From IMG/VR virus record IMGVR_UViG_3300038551_000023, positions 1 to 47,069 of that record: 47,069 bases of DNA; one strand, 5' to 3'. The notes beneath the pieces were generated by a model that saw only the letters and a list, made by a program, of their open reading frames with translations, made no database searches and was not told where the DNA came from. Positions 9,326 through 17,533 of this stretch are shown here, piece by piece. Position numbers and translations under genes: made by a program. Within the stretch, counting starts at the first letter, position 1; the number at the start of each line of letters is the position of its first letter. The stretch comes from a virus.

Positions 9326-11177
9326 GAGTCCCTTCGTCCACAGGAGTATGAGTAGCAGCCACAAGTTGATCGAGCGTATGTTTTCCAATAGCCGCAACGG
9401 TACTAGCAGGGAGGATATACTCATCTACGGAGACTCTCGCAAGAATGGAATCAGACGTTCGAGTACCTGCACCTTTAACTAGTCCTGCTTGTTTTTCTTT
9501 CTTTTTTTCTGGTTGTGGTTTCCGTGGAATATAGGTGCTTTTTTGCCCCCAGCGATCTACCATACCGCCATCGGCCCAACCATCACCATCTCCACCAACT
9601 CCACCATCACCACCACCGTCGCCATCACCATCACCAACTCCACCTTCTGCACTTTCTCCGCCAATACCAGTAGTCGCACCAATACCTTCAGCATCGCCAA
9701 AACCACCGATGCCGCTATCAGCACTTCCTACCTCTCCAAAAGATTCAAATCCCGGAATGCCAAGAGCTGCACCAATAGCAGCAGCGGTATCAGCATCAAA
9801 ACCACCAACACCGGGGCCAGCAGGAGATCCTTCAGTTGTAAATCCTTCTTCTGGTTCTCCCATAGCTAACGCCATACTAGGGTTAGCAGCAGGCAACCCT
9901 TCTACTGTTCCAGCAATTGTAGGATCAAGAATTGCTGGAGGCATAGTTTGAATAGCCGGTGGCATCATTGCTTCTTCTGGTGGAATTGGCAGATTAAATA
10001 CTTCCTGCAACATTTGTTGCACTGCCATTTGAATGCCCTTAGTAGCTGCGACTGCTGCTACCACGGACATTGGTGCTCCTAAAAGTCCTAGGCCAGTAAG
10101 CCCCATAGAAACATTTGCTGGAGAAACCATCGAAGAAATGTTAGCGATAGCAGCAGGGCTAGCAAAACTTGTGTTAGGGGCTACAGCACTTGGCCCCGGA
10201 GCTTCCATATCTGCTTGCGCACCCTGTCTAGGGCTTCTACGCGCAGCAGCAGTTACTTGCGATGGTACATGAAGTTGCATAGCTTGAGTACGTTGTGGTG
10301 CTGGACGCGGCCCCATATTTGGCCTGCCACGAATTTGCCCACCATCAGCATACTTTCTGACCATGCCACCATCACGGAACCAGCCCGGAATGTCAATATC
10401 AATCAGATTTCCTACATCAGAAAAAGCATCTGCTACGTCTAATTCTGGAAGATCGAAATAATCGTAGCCGTAATCCATGCCTCCTACATCTGGCGCAGCA
10501 GACGCAGCAGCAGAAAAGTCTACGAAATCAAGAGAAGGGATAGAACCAAGGGAACCACCAGCTTCTGCTACGCCGGGAGTAGGAATGAAATCTTGCGGAG
10601 GAATTCCAGTTTCATAATCTGTAGGTGCAGGAAAACTAGGAAGTGGGGCTTCTCCCGCAGGAGCTTCTGTCCTAGGAGTTTGCGCCTTACCAATTCTATT
10701 GAGTACACTTCCAACTACTGTGGGAAGTACCGCACGCCCAAGACTTCCCGGTTGCGTCTTTTGCGTTTGCTGCGTAGTCCTAGTTGCTTGAGCAAGTTGT
10801 CCAGCCCCTTGTACCGCAGTTTGCTGTTGTTGAGCAACCGCTTGTGCAATAGCTTGTGCAAGCTGTTGATTAAGCAGTGCAAGGCTTTGCGAAAGCATGG
10901 AATTATTACTAGTGCGCGTACCAGTAGCATTTGCAAACTGAGAAGTAAGCGCAGGAACCTGAGCAGCACCTTGCTGGAAAAGATTTGCTACAATGTTCTC
11001 CAGATTCCCCGGAGCCATAATTTGCGCAAGAATGGCCTCCAACTGAGCAGTTTGCCCAGTAGTTCTAGCTTGCGTATCAGTACGACTACCAGCAAGCCAC
11101 TGAGAAAAGTCTAATACAGGAGCAACTTGACTAGGTTGCCCTGTTCTCATAGGAACTGGAGCATTTTCAGTAGCCAT
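9318..11177 (-). CDS. Low-complexity virion protein with conserved C-terminal motif
   Basis: This is 619 residues, rich in Ala, Gln, Gly and Pro. Residues 60-160 are Gln/Ala-rich and helical. Two short DGGMV elements occur at about 268 and 535, with an aspartate/glycine-only tract just before the second one. The C terminus carries KGAGTRTSDSILARVSVDEY followed by ILPA, a variant of the G-x-G-T-x-x-S-D-x-I-P-A-x-L pattern found near the ends of many podoviral internal or tail proteins. That pattern and the location upstream of the SLT protein suggest a virion or ejection protein. No enzyme domain is seen. Confidence 0.55.
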   Translation of the reverse strand: MATENAPVPMRTGQPSQVAPVLDFSQWLAGSRTDTQARTTGQTAQLEAILAQIMAPGNLENIVANLFQQGAAQVPALTSQFANATGTRTSNNSMLSQSLALLNQQLAQAIAQAVAQQQQTAVQGAGQLAQATRTTQQTQKTQPGSLGRAVLPTVVGSVLNRIGKAQTPRTEAPAGEAPLPSFPAPTDYETGIPPQDFIPTPGVAEAGGSLGSIPSLDFVDFSAAASAAPDVGGMDYGYDYFDLPELDVADAFSDVGNLIDIDIPGWFRDGGMVRKYADGGQIRGRPNMGPRPAPQRTQAMQLHVPSQVTAAARRSPRQGAQADMEAPGPSAVAPNTSFASPAAIANISSMVSPANVSMGLTGLGLLGAPMSVVAAVAATKGIQMAVQQMLQEVFNLPIPPEEAMMPPAIQTMPPAILDPTIAGTVEGLPAANPSMALAMGEPEEGFTTEGSPAGPGVGGFDADTAAAIGAALGIPGFESFGEVGSADSGIGGFGDAEGIGATTGIGGESAEGGVGDGDGDGGGDGGVGGDGDGWADGGMVDRWGQKSTYIPRKPQPEKKKEKQAGLVKGAGTRTSDSILARVSVDEYILPASTVAAIGKHTLDQLVAATHTPVDEGTHG

Positions 11178-11179
11178 CG

Positions 11180-11716
11180 CTACCCTCCAAGCTTAGAAGT
11201 AAGATTGCCAATGGTCTCGTCTTTAGCTTTGCTAGAACGAGTCGTACCAAATTCGAAATTGTAAATAGCATCTAGATAGCCAAGGAACCTACCGAGTACC
11301 AGTGTTACAATTCCTTTAACGTATTCATTAATTGCTTGATCTGCCCACACCATGTAAAGGAGAAAGACGATTACGCCTACTGCAATTCCAAACATTAGGT
11401 GAGCACGATAGTTTCTATAGCCTGCTTGAGCTAGTTTTACATCTCTATCGCGAGCAGATTGTACATCTTTCAAGTACATTTCATCCCAACGCATTTCATT
11501 CTCTTGCACCATGCGCCGGAACTCTAAAACTTTGTCGGGGTTTGCGCGAAGAATCTCTACAGCTTCTTCTGGCGCCTTAGCTCCCGTAACAGTTTGCACC
11601 ACATTTACAACTTCTTCAGTGATTTTAGTAGCTTTGTCGCCCGCTCCAACAAATTTCATTAGAGAAGGCGCAAAACTAGCAAGTTGAAGAAGGATCGGGA
11701 TCAATGGCGCAACCAT
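11180..11716 (-). CDS. Holin, 3TM type (GTA_holin_3TM-like)
   Basis: This is 178 residues from ATG 11716, which overlaps the stop of the preceding gene as TAATG. A further upstream start would bury the overlap and was not used. There is a weakly hydrophobic N-terminal segment (LIPILLQLASFAPSLM, residues 6-20), a charged middle region with RRMVQENEMRWDEMYLKD, then strong membrane segments at about 106-125 and 134-150. This is the layout of the 3TM holins of gene transfer agents and Gram-negative phages. Holins form inner-membrane lesions that time lysis. The adjacent DUF5675 protein and this gene form the probable lysis cassette. Confidence 0.75.
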   Translation of the reverse strand: MVAPLIPILLQLASFAPSLMKFVGAGDKATKITEEVVNVVQTVTGAKAPEEAVEILRANPDKVLEFRRMVQENEMRWDEMYLKDVQSARDRDVKLAQAGYRNYRAHLMFGIAVGVIVFLLYMVWADQAINEYVKGIVTLVLGRFLGYLDAIYNFEFGTTRSSKAKDETIGNLTSKLGG

Positions 11717-12117
11717 TAGAGAATCTCCATTTCCTTTATATCTAACTGAATACGTTCGAACATTCCATACTTTGCCCAAAACTGATTGAATCCAATCCCA
11801 CTTTCTGCAATGCCGGGAACACCATTAAAATCTTCAAACTTTTCCCCTATTGCAACACACCCTGCTAACTGGGTTTCTAGATTTGCTTTATGGAAAAGAA
11901 TTCTGTCGTGGCCTTGCACTTCAATTTCAAATGTATCATATCCACCCTTGTGATACTTGTCTCTGTGGCAATCGTATACACCGGGAGATAGCAGAGATTT
12001 TCCGTCTGCAAAAGTATGTTCTAGTGTAACAGCAAATGGTTGCCCATACATATCAAACATCATACCAAAAGCACCTTCTGGGCGCCTAGTTCGTAAGATG
12101 TAAACTTTTGGCGTCAC
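11716..12117 (-). CDS. DUF5675 family protein, possible endolysin-associated factor
   Basis: This is 133 residues. The fold-defining features of DUF5675 are visible: an early TLE strand (residues 31-33), PGVYDC, and the late motif ILFHKANLETQLAGCVAIG, which has a His and a Cys in the places conserved across that family. DUF5675 proteins are common next to holins, and the His/Cys pair recalls YkuD-like chemistry. However, no peptidoglycan activity is established for the family that I know of. No other stand-alone endolysin is present in the window, so this gene is the best lysis-enzyme candidate by position. It overlaps the methyltransferase by four bases (ATGA). Confidence 0.6.
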   Translation of the reverse strand: MTPKVYILRTRRPEGAFGMMFDMYGQPFAVTLEHTFADGKSLLSPGVYDCHRDKYHKGGYDTFEIEVQGHDRILFHKANLETQLAGCVAIGEKFEDFNGVPGIAESGIGFNQFWAKYGMFERIQLDIKEMEIL

Positions 12118-12725
12118 ATTGGTTCCTTGACAAAGAGTGCGCGCATATCTTGAGCAGCTTCTTTGTAAAATTGGATGGCAAATGATTTAAATTCATCATT
12201 CCTAGCTGTTAACGCGGGATGCATTGTCCAGTCGCCAGTTACGGTGAAATTACATTTGTAAAAATCATTGTGTGGAGCATTGGCTTCGCGCCATGCTTTA
12301 GATAGGTATCCGAACCAGAATTCAGAAACTGGCGGCCATTTATGAGTAAGATCCCCGTAGGCGCGGGCACTTGCCCAGTAGGGGACAATAATAACTGCTT
12401 TGCCACCGGGGACTAGAACTCTCCAAAGTTCATTGACAAAATTGATGCGTTCTTGTGCATCTAGATGTTCAATGAAATGACAGCAAAATACTTCTGCTAC
12501 AGATTCGTTGGGGAGAGGATCTGCGCCTGGAACAGCATAAGTTTCTCCAGTATCACTGCGTGTTGCCCACGGAGTAAGTACCCAAGGAGTTTTAGCTAGA
12601 TCGCAATGCATATCTACACCTTTAAAACTCATACTATCTACGCCAATAAATCCTTCTTGTTTGCGTGTTCCACAACCGAGATCAAGTTTGAGAAGTGTTT
12701 TTTCTGGAAGAGGTTGAGCAATCAT
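12114..12725 (-). CDS. Class I SAM-dependent methyltransferase
   Basis: This is 203 residues. Motif I is KLDLGCGTRKQEGFIGVD (residues 13-30), with the acidic end of strand 2 at GVD. Motif IV/post-motif is FCCHFIEHLDAQERINFV, then LWRVLVPGGKAVIIVPYW. This is the type 11 (small-molecule or glycan) methyltransferase layout, with no target-recognition domain, so it is unlikely to be a sequence-specific DNA methylase. It lies nine bases downstream of a glycosyltransferase. Together they could modify a virion surface glycan or a host envelope glycan. The substrate is unknown. Confidence 0.75.
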   Translation of the reverse strand: MIAQPLPEKTLLKLDLGCGTRKQEGFIGVDSMSFKGVDMHCDLAKTPWVLTPWATRSDTGETYAVPGADPLPNESVAEVFCCHFIEHLDAQERINFVNELWRVLVPGGKAVIIVPYWASARAYGDLTHKWPPVSEFWFGYLSKAWREANAPHNDFYKCNFTVTGDWTMHPALTARNDEFKSFAIQFYKEAAQDMRALFVKEPM

Positions 12726-12734
12726 TTTAGTCTT

Positions 12735-13472
12735 TCACCACATTGTGTCAGGAGGGCCGAATTTACCTTCAAGGTCGTAATGACCAACTCTAATACTACA
12801 ATCAATTGCACAGCGGTATCCAAACTTTTGAGCGTCTGACCAGAAGTAAAGATCTTGAGTTCCTACGCCTTCTTTCGTCTGAGTTACAAACCACGGGCGC
12901 CGGAGTTTAGAATCTTTAAACATTGCAGTACGGAACATAGTAAACCCCATACCAGTTCCATAACATTCTACAAGTCCGCCATTCAAATCTGGTGGCTGAG
13001 GGCGAAAATTAATCATGGGATCAGCTCTTTCGCCCCAAATCTGAGGTACTCCGCCATAACCTTTAGTAAAATATAGCCCACCAATTGCTGCATACTCTGG
13101 GTGAGCTTCCATTTGTTCCAAAAGTTTCATCACGCCATCATGCGGCGGAGAATTATCATGCTCAAGAGTGAGAATGTATTCCCAATCTTTAAGTTGTGGA
13201 TGATTAATAATTTCATTGATTGCTGTACTGTACGCTTCACCTACTTCTATTCCTAGTGCCAAATAACGATATACCCCGTTATTGGGAGGATAGATTAGGT
13301 TTGTATGTGATAAATATACTTTTGCAGGAATAGTTGCAGCAGCAGGAACAATAACAATAATACGTTGTTGTTTCCAACTTCCGCCACGAAAAATTCTTGC
13401 GTGTGCTGCATTTAAATCGGAGTTGTGAATACCGCCAATATCTTGAACTACAATTTGAGGTTTGATATCCAT
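12735..13472 (-). CDS. Glycosyltransferase, GT-A-like
   Basis: This is 245 residues. After a variable start the protein has YRYLALGIEVGEAYSTAINE, then WEYILTLEHDNSPPHDGVMK, in which EHDN occupies the DxD-like metal/sugar-nucleotide position. AAIGGLYFTKGY, YGTGMGFTMFRTAMF and a late QDLYFWSDAQKFGYRCAIDC followed by VGHYD complete a GT-2-like pattern known from phage and viral glycosyltransferases. No membrane segments are seen. It pairs with the methyltransferase downstream. Acceptor candidates are the tail fibre, capsid or DNA; no modified-base synthesis gene of T4 type is present, so a protein or envelope acceptor is more likely. Confidence 0.65.
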   Translation of the reverse strand: MDIKPQIVVQDIGGIHNSDLNAAHARIFRGGSWKQQRIIVIVPAAATIPAKVYLSHTNLIYPPNNGVYRYLALGIEVGEAYSTAINEIINHPQLKDWEYILTLEHDNSPPHDGVMKLLEQMEAHPEYAAIGGLYFTKGYGGVPQIWGERADPMINFRPQPPDLNGGLVECYGTGMGFTMFRTAMFKDSKLRRPWFVTQTKEGVGTQDLYFWSDAQKFGYRCAIDCSIRVGHYDLEGKFGPPDTMW

Positions 13473-13479
13473 AATTTAT

Positions 13480-14148
13480 TTATGCAGTTAACCATGCAGC
13501 TACTATTCCAGTATCTGCGCTAGCTTTTAATGAAATAGCTGACATAGACGAATAAGCTTCTCCTGTCATATTTACCGTAGTAGACGCACCACCACTCGGA
13601 GTTACGTCACTTACATCATATCTTTCTGAATTAAGAGTTACATCATTGATGAATACTGATCCGTCTAGAGAAGGGTTGGCATTAAAAGATTGGCACGCTG
13701 CACTAATAATGTCTGTAGGATCACTAGAAATAGTTACAGAACAATTATTTGTACTTACTTGTACATCTACATCGGCAGCTCTGAAAGGATCACCTGTGTT
13801 AGCATCTTTATAAAATACAAGAACAATCCAGCCACCTTCAGTTCTTGCACCGCCCCCAGACCACGCCCATGCAACAGTTTGAGACCCAGTTGCAGGGTTT
13901 ACTAAAATTGCTACACCGTGCCCAGATGCATCAGTTATAGATCCTTCTTCAATTTCTGCTTTTGCTGGAAGAAAACTTACTCCATTGAGAGTAAGAGTTG
14001 CTAAAGTTGTTCCTCCATTACTATCAAAATGTGCCCAATGTGCTACTACAAGATTGCAATCTGCTGGGATAGTATGGGAACCGCTACCACTTCCTGCGCC
14101 TGAAGCATCAATTTGTACCGCAGTGCCAGTTCTGGAAGGCGTCGGCAT
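13480..14148 (-). CDS. Putative tail/fibre-associated beta-sandwich protein
   Basis: This is 222 residues rich in Ser, Thr, Gly and Ala with alternating beta-strand patterning (NLVVAHWAHFDSNGGTTLAT, GWIVLVFYKDANTG) and no charged helices. The composition fits an all-beta virion accessory or a receptor-binding module. It lies directly downstream of the repeat-rich fibre gene (6-bp gap), so a fibre tip or adhesin role is plausible. I do not recognise a named family. Confidence 0.45.
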   Translation of the reverse strand: MPTPSRTGTAVQIDASGAGSGSGSHTIPADCNLVVAHWAHFDSNGGTTLATLTLNGVSFLPAKAEIEEGSITDASGHGVAILVNPATGSQTVAWAWSGGGARTEGGWIVLVFYKDANTGDPFRAADVDVQVSTNNCSVTISSDPTDIISAACQSFNANPSLDGSVFINDVTLNSERYDVSDVTPSGGASTTVNMTGEAYSSMSAISLKASADTGIVAAWLTA

Positions 14149-14154
14149 ACAACT

Positions 14155-16311
14155 TTAGTAAGTGCTGCTTCCAAATCCAATTACAGGGAAACGCCTAGCA
14201 GATGCATGAGTTCCGTTGATCTGGCTAAATGCAATAGACGCAGGAAATGCAGTAGTTGACGCGCTGTAGAATCCTTGTCCTAGGCGCGGTTGCTTAGTAG
14301 CATTAGTCGCAGTTCCAAACTGCCCAGAAAAGTTAGAACTAATATTGCTAACTAGCATATTCGAATACGATCCATTGGCGCCAGCAGTGCTGGTAGAACT
14401 AATGAATGCAATCCAGTACCGATTTTCTGGAATACTAGTAGCACCAAATGTAATTGGAAACATTCTGTTTCCAGAATACCAAGAGTAAGAGCCAGCAGTT
14501 CCAGAATGAGTTACTGCTGTAGAGCCAGTAAAGGAAGTAAATAGGGAAAGTCTACTGGCATCTCGCGTATAGAGTCCTACAGAGAAACGAAGTGTATGGG
14601 AGCCAGAAGAGTTGGAACTATTGGTATTCTGTAGTCCAAGAACAAGTCGGTCAAAAGATATATTAGGGAGATTTTGAGGATCAATAATAAGAGATCCTTG
14701 TCCAACTTGAGCAACTATTTGTACTAAGTCATCATATGGATGGTATCCCGGAGCAGTAAATCCTCCGCCACCGCCACCTGCCCCTACACTGAATCCAATA
14801 GTAGACCCAGTAGTACCAATAGTAATGTTAGTAATTGCAGAAAGACTAGATGTGGGGGGAGCACTGAAATTAATTACACTTCCATTAGTTCCAGAAAGTG
14901 TAAGATTAATTCCAGAAAACCCAATAGTAGAACCACTGGCCGTGGTGTTTCCAGAAGTATTGGCGCCAAGTAGATGATGCCAATTCGCCTCGGCTGCTGC
15001 TCCGGGGGCAGCTACAGAAAGATCAACTCGCAATCCATTAGTGTTAATGGTAAGCGAGCCAGAGATATTTGTACCATTGAATGTAGTAGCAGTATTACTG
15101 AAGTATTGCGTTACAGATGGTACAGATGGTACGGTATAACTACCAACTAATGAGCCGTTGGAGGTGTAGAAACTGAATCCGTTGAGGTTTCCGAAAGTTG
15201 CAGTTTGGAAAGTGAAACTGCCATTTGATCCACTAAGTGCCTGATTGCTTTGACTCGTAAGTCCATTATGACTAGCTGTGATTGAGTTGCCTGCGCTCGT
15301 GCCAAAGCTGATTCCATTAGCGTTACTAAATCCGAGAGTTTGGAATGTAAAGCTACCATTCTGTCCACTTGCTGCTTGGTTAGATTGGCTTGTGAGTCCA
15401 TTGTGGCTTCCGGTGATTGTCTGTCCATTTACTCCAAAAGAAATACCGTTGGAGTTAGAGAATACTGCTTCTCCTGTAGTAATTCTTGTAGTGCCCGCAC
15501 TGATGGATTGAATGCCCGGTTGTACAGATTGGGTAGGTACAGTATAAGCACCTGTAATAGTACTACCGTCCAAGCCAAAAGAAAATCCATTGGAATTACT
15601 AAAAACTACAGATTGAAGATTGTTACTAGTAGTTCCTGCAGAAAAGTTTACTGCTCCACCGCCGCCGGGCGCTGCAACTGAGAGATCTACCCGCAGTCCA
15701 TCAGTATTGTGGGTAAGAGACCCACTGATGTTCGTTCCATTGAATGTAGTATTTGTATTGCTAAAGTATGGCGTGAGCGATGGAATGGAAGGAACAGTAT
15801 AACTTCCAACGAGAGAGCCATTGGAAGTATAAAAACTCATTCCATTCAAATTTCCAAACGTAGCAGTTTGAAAAGTAAAAGACCCATTAGAGCCACTAAG
15901 TGCTTGATTACTTTGACTAGTTAAAGCATTGTGGCTAGCAGTAACTGTTTGGCCATTAACGCCAAAAGAAATACCATTAGCATTGGAAAATTCTACTTGG
16001 CCAAGAGTTGCATTTGTAGTGCCAGCAGAAATAGACCCAGCAGGAGCCGCAGGTGCAGCACTAGCAGTAATAGTGCCGCCGTTTAGCCCAAATGAAACTC
16101 CATTAGCATCTCCAAAGACTACTGACTGGAGATTGGCACTTGTGGTGCCTGCGCTAAAGTTAATGGCAGCGCCGCCAACAGCAATAGCGGCTGCTAACTG
16201 AGTAAAAGGTACACGAAAGTTAGTCGTACTACTTACATCAATAACAAACAGGCCAGCACTTAGCTGTGGGCCACTAGGCTCTGGAAACGCAAAGATTGGC
16301 AGACCGGACAT
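14155..16311 (-). CDS. Repeat-rich tail fibre protein
   Basis: This is 718 residues. Residues 1-35 form a short conserved head ending in FRVPFTQLAAA, like the attachment segment of many phage fibres. Residues 40-470 are built from copies of SAGTT...F(S/G)N.NG(I/F/M)SFG...T(V/I)T.S. On top of this, a unit of roughly 110 residues (from HN.LTSQSNQALSGSNGSF to GLRVDLSVAAPG) occurs twice, at about 105-220 and 330-445, with few substitutions. The last 190 residues lack the repeats, contain a Gly-rich hinge (VGAGGGGGGF) and look like a globular tip. The repeats suggest a trimeric beta-structured shaft, with host range set by the tip. The start is one base inside the previous stop. Confidence 0.7.
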   Translation of the reverse strand: MSGLPIFAFPEPSGPQLSAGLFVIDVSSTTNFRVPFTQLAAAIAVGGAAINFSAGTTSANLQSVVFGDANGVSFGLNGGTITASAAPAAPAGSISAGTTNATLGQVEFSNANGISFGVNGQTVTASHNALTSQSNQALSGSNGSFTFQTATFGNLNGMSFYTSNGSLVGSYTVPSIPSLTPYFSNTNTTFNGTNISGSLTHNTDGLRVDLSVAAPGGGGAVNFSAGTTSNNLQSVVFSNSNGFSFGLDGSTITGAYTVPTQSVQPGIQSISAGTTRITTGEAVFSNSNGISFGVNGQTITGSHNGLTSQSNQAASGQNGSFTFQTLGFSNANGISFGTSAGNSITASHNGLTSQSNQALSGSNGSFTFQTATFGNLNGFSFYTSNGSLVGSYTVPSVPSVTQYFSNTATTFNGTNISGSLTINTNGLRVDLSVAAPGAAAEANWHHLLGANTSGNTTASGSTIGFSGINLTLSGTNGSVINFSAPPTSSLSAITNITIGTTGSTIGFSVGAGGGGGGFTAPGYHPYDDLVQIVAQVGQGSLIIDPQNLPNISFDRLVLGLQNTNSSNSSGSHTLRFSVGLYTRDASRLSLFTSFTGSTAVTHSGTAGSYSWYSGNRMFPITFGATSIPENRYWIAFISSTSTAGANGSYSNMLVSNISSNFSGQFGTATNATKQPRLGQGFYSASTTAFPASIAFSQINGTHASARRFPVIGFGSSTY

Positions 16312-16634
16312 TATGGAGACCTTAGCAGGGAGCCGCCACCCGCAGATTGGAGAATTGCATTCTCATCACTACCACCACCGCCGCCTGCAAATTCTTTTTG
16401 CTTTCCAAAAATTGCTTCCATAAAAGCGCGCAGGAAGAAATCTTTTTCATATTCAATATCATCCTGTGGGCCTTCAAAAGGATATTCAGAGTAATCAAGA
16501 CCTTCTTCTAGATCTTTTAATTTTTTTCCTTCTTCAGTTTCCCCAGCTCCATCTACAATGATTACTGCAATAGTACGCGCCGGAGACGCAGAAACAATCG
16601 CCTCTACAATTTCTTCTACGTTTGCGCGCGACAT
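16311..16634 (-). CDS. Small acidic protein between tail genes, unknown
   Basis: This is 107 residues, not recognised. The N-terminal third (ANVEEIVEAIVSASPARTIA) is predicted helix-strand. The middle is acidic (EGLDYSEYPFEGPQDDIEYE), and the end is Gly/Ser-rich with five consecutive Gly. It is tightly coupled to both neighbours (one-base overlap with the fibre, 3-base gap upstream). Operon position suggests a virion or assembly role. Confidence 0.55.
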   Translation of the reverse strand: MSRANVEEIVEAIVSASPARTIAVIIVDGAGETEEGKKLKDLEEGLDYSEYPFEGPQDDIEYEKDFFLRAFMEAIFGKQKEFAGGGGGSDENAILQSAGGGSLLRSP

Positions 16635-16637
16635 AGT

Positions 16638-16955
16638 TTATTCCTCACGCTCCAATTGCCTGCGTTTGCGAATTTTAGTCTTGAGACTTTCTGGCATTGA
16701 AATATTTAGAGCTTCCCGTTTTTCTTGTGGCAATGAAAGCACATAAGTTTGTTCATTAAGTGCTTCCATAATTTTAAGATGAGCGTGCTCTCCATCAGTG
16801 TAAATTACATACAAAAAGTATGCAATAAATGGCAAGCTGGCCGCAGAAAGAACAAGTACTAAATCATATCCTCGAAATTCAATAGGATTTCTACTCCACG
16901 GTACGGGGATTCGTACTATTCTTCTACGCTCTTCGTGCTCTGCTTCTTCGTCCAT
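16638..16955 (-). CDS. Small single-membrane-span protein, unknown
   Basis: This is 105 residues from ATG 16955, which has TGAGG 5-6 bases upstream and follows the previous stop by 7 bases. A longer reading from 17066 would overlap that gene by 104 bases and lacks this ribosome site. It has a basic N-terminal half (EERRRIVRIPVPW), one hydrophobic segment at about residues 31-53 (DLVLVLSAASLPFIAYFLYV), and a charged, very basic C terminus (KTKIRKRRQLEREE). It could be a membrane protein of the lysis or entry step; nothing specific is recognised. Confidence 0.55.
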   Translation of the reverse strand: MDEEAEHEERRRIVRIPVPWSRNPIEFRGYDLVLVLSAASLPFIAYFLYVIYTDGEHAHLKIMEALNEQTYVLSLPQEKREALNISMPESLKTKIRKRRQLEREE

Positions 16956-16962
16956 TTTAGCC

Positions 16963-17529
16963 TCAGACCGTCGGGAAATAGAAGCTAGGATTAGATAGCA
17001 ACCTAGTAGGGCTAAGAGCAAAACCCAATACTTGGACAATATTTCCAGCGCCTGCTGGTGCAGCATTTTGAATAACTCCGTTTGTAGTACTAAGCCAATA
17101 ACGGTCGCCTGAGATCATTCCAGCTACACCAGTAATTAAACCTCTAGTGCGAATTTCTACATATTGCCCTGCGGAAAAAGTTCCAATAGAGTTTACAAAG
17201 CCACAGCACCATCTACTAGCATTGGTAGCATTTGCCAAGCGTACTTGTAGCTCAGATCCTACTAGAATTGGGCTTACCGCAGCTCCAAAACTAATAATTT
17301 CATTAGCCTTGGCGTACCAGCGGTTTAAGTTTCCATCCTGAATTGTATCATCTACAGTTACTTGAGATTGTTCTGCCTCAGGTACCGGATCTACGCCAGC
17401 ATAAAGACTAAGACTTCTTGCCAAATTATGGATGGCAGTGTAGACAGTGAAGAATGAATTGAATAATTCCTGAGGAACATTCTCAGGAAATTGTGGAAGT
17501 CCTACGATAATTCTGCTATCGTTTGCCAT
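16963..17529 (-). CDS. Small virion structural protein, unknown
   Basis: This is 188 residues. The C-terminal 90 residues (RLANATNASRWCCGFV..., ISGDRYWLSTTNGVIQ..., GNIVQVLGFALSPTRLL) match a recurrent beta-barrel segment seen at the ends of phage tail or decoration proteins, where a 'token' of Ala-Thr-Asn and a GxxYWLS strand recur. The N-terminal part is helical. It sits between the propeller-like tail gene and the fibre gene, which fits a tail-associated role. Confidence 0.5.
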   Translation of the reverse strand: MANDSRIIVGLPQFPENVPQELFNSFFTVYTAIHNLARSLSLYAGVDPVPEAEQSQVTVDDTIQDGNLNRWYAKANEIISFGAAVSPILVGSELQVRLANATNASRWCCGFVNSIGTFSAGQYVEIRTRGLITGVAGMISGDRYWLSTTNGVIQNAAPAGAGNIVQVLGFALSPTRLLSNPSFYFPTV

Positions 17530-17533
17530 TTAC

